A model generated the notes under the pieces. It was not told the DNA's origin. It saw only the letters and a list, made by a program, of their open reading frames with translations, and did not search any database. From Polaribacter sp. WD7 (GTDB lineage: Bacteria; Bacteroidota; Bacteroidia; Flavobacteriales; Flavobacteriaceae): a DNA stretch of 64,000 nt. The stretch's first letter is position 1, and each line of letters starts with the position of its first letter. Below are positions 63,826 to 64,000 of this stretch, one piece after another. The stretch spans positions 186,001-250,000 of the forward strand of contig NZ_QPEJ01000018.1 of the NCBI RefSeq assembly GCF_003335085.1. Direction: 5' to 3'. Both the position numbers and the translations under genes were made by a program.

Positions 63826-64000
63826 TTATTTAAAGTCGATAAAATTGGTTGGATTGACGGCATAACCACCACTCCAAAGTTCAAAATGCAGGTGAGGTCC
63901 TGTTGTAAGTTCTCCTGTAGAGCCAACTGTGGCTATAACTTCACCAGATTTTACAAAATCTCCTTGTTCTTTTAACAAATTTCCATTGTGTTTGTAAACA
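63826..64000 (-). CDS. M23-family peptidase (5' part outside window)
   Basis: The last 57 codons are visible. They read VYKHNGNLLKEQGDFVKSGE, then IATVGSTGELTTGPHLHFELW and NPTNFIDFK before the stop at 63826-63828. The HLHFE motif supplies a zinc-binding His of M23 (LytM-like) peptidases, which cut peptidoglycan cross-links or control cell-wall amidases. The stop is 2 bp before the GH3 start. Confidence 0.9.
   Translation of the reverse strand, partial: VYKHNGNLLKEQGDFVKSGEVIATVGSTGELTTGPHLHFELWSGGYAVNPTNFIDFK

Overview
The window looks like a chromosomal segment of a marine-type member of the Flavobacteriaceae (Bacteroidota), close to Polaribacter or Tenacibaculum in style. The evidence is AT-rich DNA, a type IX secretion (T9SS) sorting domain, promoters of the TAnnTTTG type, almost no Shine-Dalgarno sequences, a suf cluster in the flavobacterial order and a GH3-family protein. 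The genus is an inference.

Region 1 (1-15.4 kb) is housekeeping. A suf Fe-S assembly cluster runs leftwards (HesB/IscA-type carrier, sufB, a metallo-beta-lactamase lipoprotein, sufC, sufD). Its sufS lies about 6 kb away at the left edge, separated by a repeat-rich T9SS cargo protein, a serine hydrolase, a lipoprotein and a small membrane protein. Upstream lie a di-heme peroxidase, a C-terminal processing protease, a dCMP deaminase and a HupE/UreJ-like membrane protein.

Region 2 (15.4-38.4 kb) is a large nitrate/nitrite cluster on the plus strand. It holds nirB, nirD, a DUF4202 protein, a PilJ-domain sensor kinase with a RidA-like protein and a NarL-type regulator, and a 59-residue small protein. 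It continues with a fused nitrate reductase/FAD reductase, a rubredoxin protein with a degenerate nitrite-reductase-like body, an Fnr-like regulator with a cysteine cluster, a globin-cytochrome-flavoreductase module, an ABC nitrate importer and an outer-membrane porin. Four promoters share a 16-bp palindrome with Fnr-like geometry, so the cluster looks like one regulon. Two intra-operon gaps carry copies of the same 122-bp structured element.

Region 3 (38.4-42.7 kb) is a small sugar-uptake operon: HAD phosphatase, GntR regulator with a sugar-sensor domain, aldose epimerase and sodium/solute symporter.

Region 4 (42.76-58.75 kb) is an integrated mobile element of about 16 kb inserted into the 3' end of tRNA-Leu(CAA). 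It is bounded by 59-bp imperfect direct repeats. Its backbone is a tyrosine integrase, an excisionase-like HTH protein, an iteron-type Rep with three iterons, a primase-like Toprim protein and a MobC-like protein, with no visible relaxase. Its cargo is defence: an AbiE toxin-antitoxin pair and a type IC restriction-modification locus. A PrrC-like anticodon nuclease candidate sits between hsdS and hsdR, as in the E. coli prr locus. A 743-bp non-coding stretch contains a 114-nt rod-like inverted-repeat structure that I cannot assign.

Region 5 (58.7-64 kb) returns to housekeeping: prs, the ribosomal protein L25 gene, pth, a lipoprotein, queD with a coupled 27-residue micro-ORF, a GH3 protein and the end of an M23 peptidase.
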